From Parvularculaceae bacterium (GTDB taxonomy: Bacteria; Pseudomonadota; Alphaproteobacteria; Caulobacterales; Parvularculaceae): a stretch of DNA of 9,036 bases. The stretch covers positions 1 through 9,036 of the forward strand of contig SHAI01000096.1 of the NCBI GenBank assembly GCA_004213235.1, in the 5' to 3' direction. A program made the translations under genes and the position numbers. Numbering within the stretch: the first letter of the stretch is position 1; every line of letters starts with the position of its first letter. Below are positions 7,068 through 9,036 of the stretch, piece by piece. The notes under the pieces were generated by a model. It was given only the letters and a program-made list of their open reading frames with translations, did not search any database and was not told the DNA's origin.

Positions 7068-7778
7068 TTACGCCGGAAAGTCTATTGGTAGAGCCTTTCT
7101 AAGGCGCACTTCCGAAGTTGTAATTTCACAATCATAACACAGTGTTTCAACCCCGCTTGCCCTCGCAGTATGCAAAGCCGCAGCATAGGCGGGATCAAGA
7201 TCCGCGGCAGGTGCAAATTTGTGACAATCCCCGCGTTGTACAATGTAGAGCATCACGGCCCGAGCGCCGTTTTTGGCCTGGCGGCTTAGCTCTTCGAGAT
7301 GCTTTGTGCCACGGGTTGTCACGCAATCTGGAAATTCCGCCAGTCCAGTTTGGCGCATCAGGTGGACATTCTTGATTTCAACATAGGCCGGGGCGTTGCG
7401 CCGCCCGCCCTCAAGCAGGATGTCGATGCGACTGTTTTCGCCGTACTTCACCTCACGGCGCAGGGTTTCATATCCGGTCAATTCCGGGATAGCGCCGAGC
7501 GAAATCGCTTCTTCGGCTATTTTATTCGGGTTGTGCGTGTTGATGGCGACCAGCGCGCCGTCAATCTCGATCAACTCGAATGTGAAGGGGAGTTTTCTCG
7601 TTTTTGATGGGCTGCGCGAGACCCAGGCGCGCGCGCCCGTCGGGGCAACGCCCATCATTGATCCGGGATTTGGACAATGCGCGGTGAGTTCTTCGCCGGT
7701 GTCCAAACGGATATCGGCCAGAAAGCGCTTATATCGACGCAGCAAAACGCCTGGCTGGAGCGGTGAAGGGAACAGCAT
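7068..7778 (-). CDS. sfsA: SfsA-family protein (sugar fermentation stimulation protein homologue)
   Basis: This 236-aa protein has normal SfsA length. The N-terminal third fits the OB-like domain ('LLRRYKRFLADIRLDTGEEL' region, then 'AHCPNPGSMMG' at 33-43). The rest carries the PD-(D/E)xK nuclease-like core: 'SRIDILLEG' with Asp119, and 'YVEIKNVHLM' with Glu134 and Lys136. The family was named from E. coli, where overexpression affected maltose metabolism; DNA binding has been reported and the real biochemical role is unclear. ATG 7778 has GGGA about nine bases upstream on the minus strand. It is the first gene of the sfsA-map-radC set, and its leader region contains a perfect inverted repeat (7807-7841). 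Confidence 0.94.
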   Translation of the reverse strand: MLFPSPLQPGVLLRRYKRFLADIRLDTGEELTAHCPNPGSMMGVAPTGARAWVSRSPSKTRKLPFTFELIEIDGALVAINTHNPNKIAEEAISLGAIPELTGYETLRREVKYGENSRIDILLEGGRRNAPAYVEIKNVHLMRQTGLAEFPDCVTTRGTKHLEELSRQAKNGARAVMLYIVQRGDCHKFAPAADLDPAYAAALHTARASGVETLCYDCEITTSEVRLRKALPIDFPA

Positions 7779-7806
7779 GTCAATTCATCCCGTGTCAGGT
7801 GCCAAG

Positions 7807-7841
7807 CTATAAAATATCCTGTAGGCAGATTAATTTTATAG
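7807..7841. repeat. Perfect 9-bp inverted repeat upstream of sfsA
   Basis: CTATAAAAT (7807-7815) is the exact reverse complement of ATTTTATAG (7833-7841), with 17 bases between containing a small CCT-GT-AGG dyad. The proximal arm lies 29 bases before the sfsA start. The AT-rich arms contain -10-like hexamers on the minus strand, so it may be an operator overlapping the sfsA promoter or a stem in the leader. There is no T-run after either arm, so it is not a standard terminator. The repeat is real; its function is inference. Confidence 0.5.
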
Positions 7842-7932
7842 TGGTGAAAGGCGCAATTCCTAGCCAGCGCAGGTTAATCCGTGAGAGCCTACCTTTAGCC
7901 GATTAGCCCCGAAAATAAAGAGATATATCACC

Positions 7933-7984
7933 GTGCTATCATTCTGACGCACAGACGTTTGGTCAATAGAGCCCTCGATAGCAC
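7933..7984. repeat. 8-bp inverted repeat in the divergent intergenic region
   Basis: GTGCTATC (7933-7940) is the exact reverse complement of GATAGCAC (7977-7984), with 36 bases between. A second, shorter pair, GGTCAA (7961-7966) and TTGACC (7993-7998), overlaps it, and the second arm coincides with the candidate -35 box of the downstream gene. The wide loop argues against a simple hairpin; a protein-binding arrangement or chance are both possible. Confidence 0.3.
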
Positions 7985-7992
7985 AAGCCCAT

Positions 7993-8021
7993 TTGACCGG
8001 CGAATTAATAATACATAATCT
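7993..8021 (+). promoter_or_regulatory. Candidate sigma70-type promoter for the GIY-YIG-like gene
   Basis: A -35-like TTGACC (7993-7998) matches five of six consensus bases. A -10 can be read as TAATCT (8016-8021) at 17-base spacing, or as the better hexamer CATAAT (8014-8019) at a short 15-base spacing. Transcription would start near 8028, about 30 bases before ATG 8057 and about 75 before ATG 8102. The surrounding DNA is AT-rich, which helps the case but also raises the chance rate. Confidence 0.4.
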
Positions 8022-8056
8022 GATACTTTGTCGGCATTCTTAAAAATTCCCTGTAA

Positions 8057-8809
8057 ATGACGGGGCTTGCGATACGCATATTCGGGGCGCACGTGGTCAG
8101 TATGGAAAATTTCTCAGCATGGGTTAAATGGCACGGCCCTTACCGAAGCAAACGCGCCTGGGAAAAAGCGGCTTCGGATTTGTCAACGAATGACAGAGTC
8201 CGACTATATATGGCCCTTGGTCGCTGGAAAATGCTGTCGATTGCAAACTCACGGCCTTTATATATTGGGCTCAATTCAAAAGATAGCGAGGGCGATGTCG
8301 CTGGTCGGCTACAAAAGCATATCGATCCATCGCAGGCTGGTGAAAGTTCCCACTATAAAATCTCCGGGCTGTTAAATGAGTATTGGCTCGGGGAAGTGCT
8401 TACCCGCTGGCACTGTGATGATAGCCATCATCAAGGCGTGACAAAGGACATTGAAACAGCACTGATTTTCAGTATCGCGCCTATAATCAATACAAATGGC
8501 GTAAAGAATGCACCCGAGTACGGATTTCAGATCGTAAACGAAATCGCCAGAAAAAGCTGGTGGCGACATATTATCAAGAGCAGGTTTGAACACCTGGTTT
8601 TTAGTCTTTACAAGTATGATCCAGTGGATGGCGCGTTTACGGTCGGGGATATTTCTACTTCGCGGCGAAAGCAGCAAAAGGTCGCATCTATCGAAGCGGC
8701 GCGGATGAACCGCGTTGCGCCAAAGACAAAACACAAAAACCCAATTGCTTATCGGATATTTGGCGCAGAAAAGCAGGCGAGGCACCGGGGCTTTAGTTCC
8801 GGGAAATGA
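8057..8809 (+). CDS. Orphan protein with GIY-YIG nuclease-like core
   Basis: The frame encodes 250 aa from ATG 8057; ATG 8102 (Met16, 'MENFSAWVKWHG', 235 aa) is an equally plausible start, as neither has a strong ribosome binding site. The central part resembles a GIY-YIG domain. 'RPLYIGLNS' supplies Tyr69-Ile70-Gly71, 'AGRLQKHI' supplies Arg84 and His88, and 'DIETALIFSIAPIINTNG' supplies Glu133 and Asn145, matching the E..LI....P..N pattern that holds the metal-binding Glu and conserved Asn. The first GIY element is not obvious: the equivalent strand reads about 'RWKMLSIANS' without a Tyr. The C-terminal 45 residues are strongly basic, as in a nucleic-acid-binding tail. The codon use and upstream DNA look more AT-rich than neighbouring genes, hinting at acquisition. 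It stands alone, divergent from sfsA. A catalytically dead or divergent homologue is possible. Confidence 0.7.
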   Translation: MTGLAIRIFGAHVVSMENFSAWVKWHGPYRSKRAWEKAASDLSTNDRVRLYMALGRWKMLSIANSRPLYIGLNSKDSEGDVAGRLQKHIDPSQAGESSHYKISGLLNEYWLGEVLTRWHCDDSHHQGVTKDIETALIFSIAPIINTNGVKNAPEYGFQIVNEIARKSWWRHIIKSRFEHLVFSLYKYDPVDGAFTVGDISTSRRKQQKVASIEAARMNRVAPKTKHKNPIAYRIFGAEKQARHRGFSSGK

Positions 8810-8847
8810 GGGCCGAGCGTTGGCTATAGCTGCATTTTGAAATGCTT

Positions 8848-8912
8848 CTTCGGCTTTAAATCTGGTTTATGTCTGGCTACCGGTAAGCGTGATGACGCCG
8901 ATAGAGCCGAAG
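8848..8912. repeat. 8-bp inverted repeat after the GIY-YIG-like gene
   Basis: CTTCGGCT (8848-8855) is the reverse complement of AGCCGAAG (8905-8912), with 49 bases between. The first arm follows the stop codon at 8809 by 38 bases. There is no short loop and no T-run, so it is not a typical intrinsic terminator. The pairing may be fortuitous. Confidence 0.2.
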
Positions 8913-9036
8913 CGTGCTTTTCTGGTGGGCTTCTCTCGCGGCTCCAATCTTGCGCTTCCACTATCGCTCGCCAAGACCGTTTTTAAAGCGAAGCACCAGC
9001 TCTATGATTCTAGTTTGTTGCACTGCGAAGCTGATC
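8892..9036 (+). CDS. Possible unknown CDS, 3' partial
   Basis: From ATG 8892 a frame stays open for 48 codons to the end of the window ('MTPIEPKRAFLVGFSRGSNL...'). A weak GGTAAG (8882-8887) lies a few bases upstream. 'GFSRGS' recalls the G-x-S-x-G nucleophile elbow of alpha/beta hydrolases, but without the rest of the protein this is only suggestive. The frame is also open upstream to 8841 with no better start. The opposite strand is interrupted by stops in two frames, which slightly favours the plus strand. Confidence 0.25.
   Translation, partial: MTPIEPKRAFLVGFSRGSNLALPLSLAKTVFKAKHQLYDSSLLHCEAD

Noticed and set aside
7790..7805. TTGGCAC on the minus strand before sfsA, resembling a sigma54 -24 element
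   Set aside because: The matching -12 TTGC at the required spacing is absent (ACGG is found instead).
7842..7930. GGTTAATCC and neighbouring short dyads that loosely recall a tRNA T-arm
   Set aside because: No acceptor stem, anticodon arm or GTTCRA-type T-loop can be assembled around it.
8372..8785. 137-residue minus-strand open frame opposite the GIY-YIG-like gene
   Set aside because: Composition is Cys/Ile-rich without recognisable motifs, and the plus-strand frame carries a coherent domain pattern over the same bases.

Overview
The window looks like chromosomal DNA from an alphaproteobacterium. The main reason is the block sfsA-map-radC on the minus strand (about 5237-7778), an arrangement I associate with alphaproteobacteria. 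Base composition is moderate (I estimate a little over 50% G+C), and the AT-rich stretches are confined to intergenic DNA. The taxonomic call is inference from gene order and protein style, not from a marker gene. I see no rRNA, tRNA, CRISPR array, insertion sequence or integrase.

Layout. Positions 1-5231 carry four plus-strand genes in a row with short gaps (69, 39 and 71 bases with my chosen starts). They are the C-terminal part of a CPA1-type cation:proton antiporter with a cytoplasmic TrkA-N/RCK-like tail (start lies outside the window), a soluble histidine-kinase-like protein with a good H-box but a worn ATP-binding domain, a HerA/DUF87-type hexameric ATPase, and a secreted isoaspartyl peptidase/L-asparaginase. 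The kinase-like and HerA genes are the closest pair and may be co-transcribed; the other two have no evident functional link to them.

Positions 5237-7778 carry three minus-strand genes, transcribed in the order sfsA, map, radC: a SfsA-family protein, a type I methionine aminopeptidase and a RadC-family JAMM-domain protein. sfsA and map are 33 bases apart; map and radC are separated by 219 bases. The asparaginase and radC genes converge with only five bases between their stop codons.

Positions 7779-8056 are an AT-rich divergent intergenic region with a perfect 9+9 inverted repeat near sfsA, an 8+8 inverted repeat, and a sigma70-like promoter candidate pointing to the next gene. That gene (8057-8809, plus) is an orphan 250-residue protein with partial GIY-YIG nuclease features and a basic tail. 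The last 227 bases hold a weakly supported open frame running off the window.

Most of the window is ordinary. The least ordinary parts are the kinase-like/HerA pair, in which both proteins have lost residues normally needed for ATP chemistry, and the orphan GIY-YIG-like gene with its structured upstream region. I cannot show that either is a new system.
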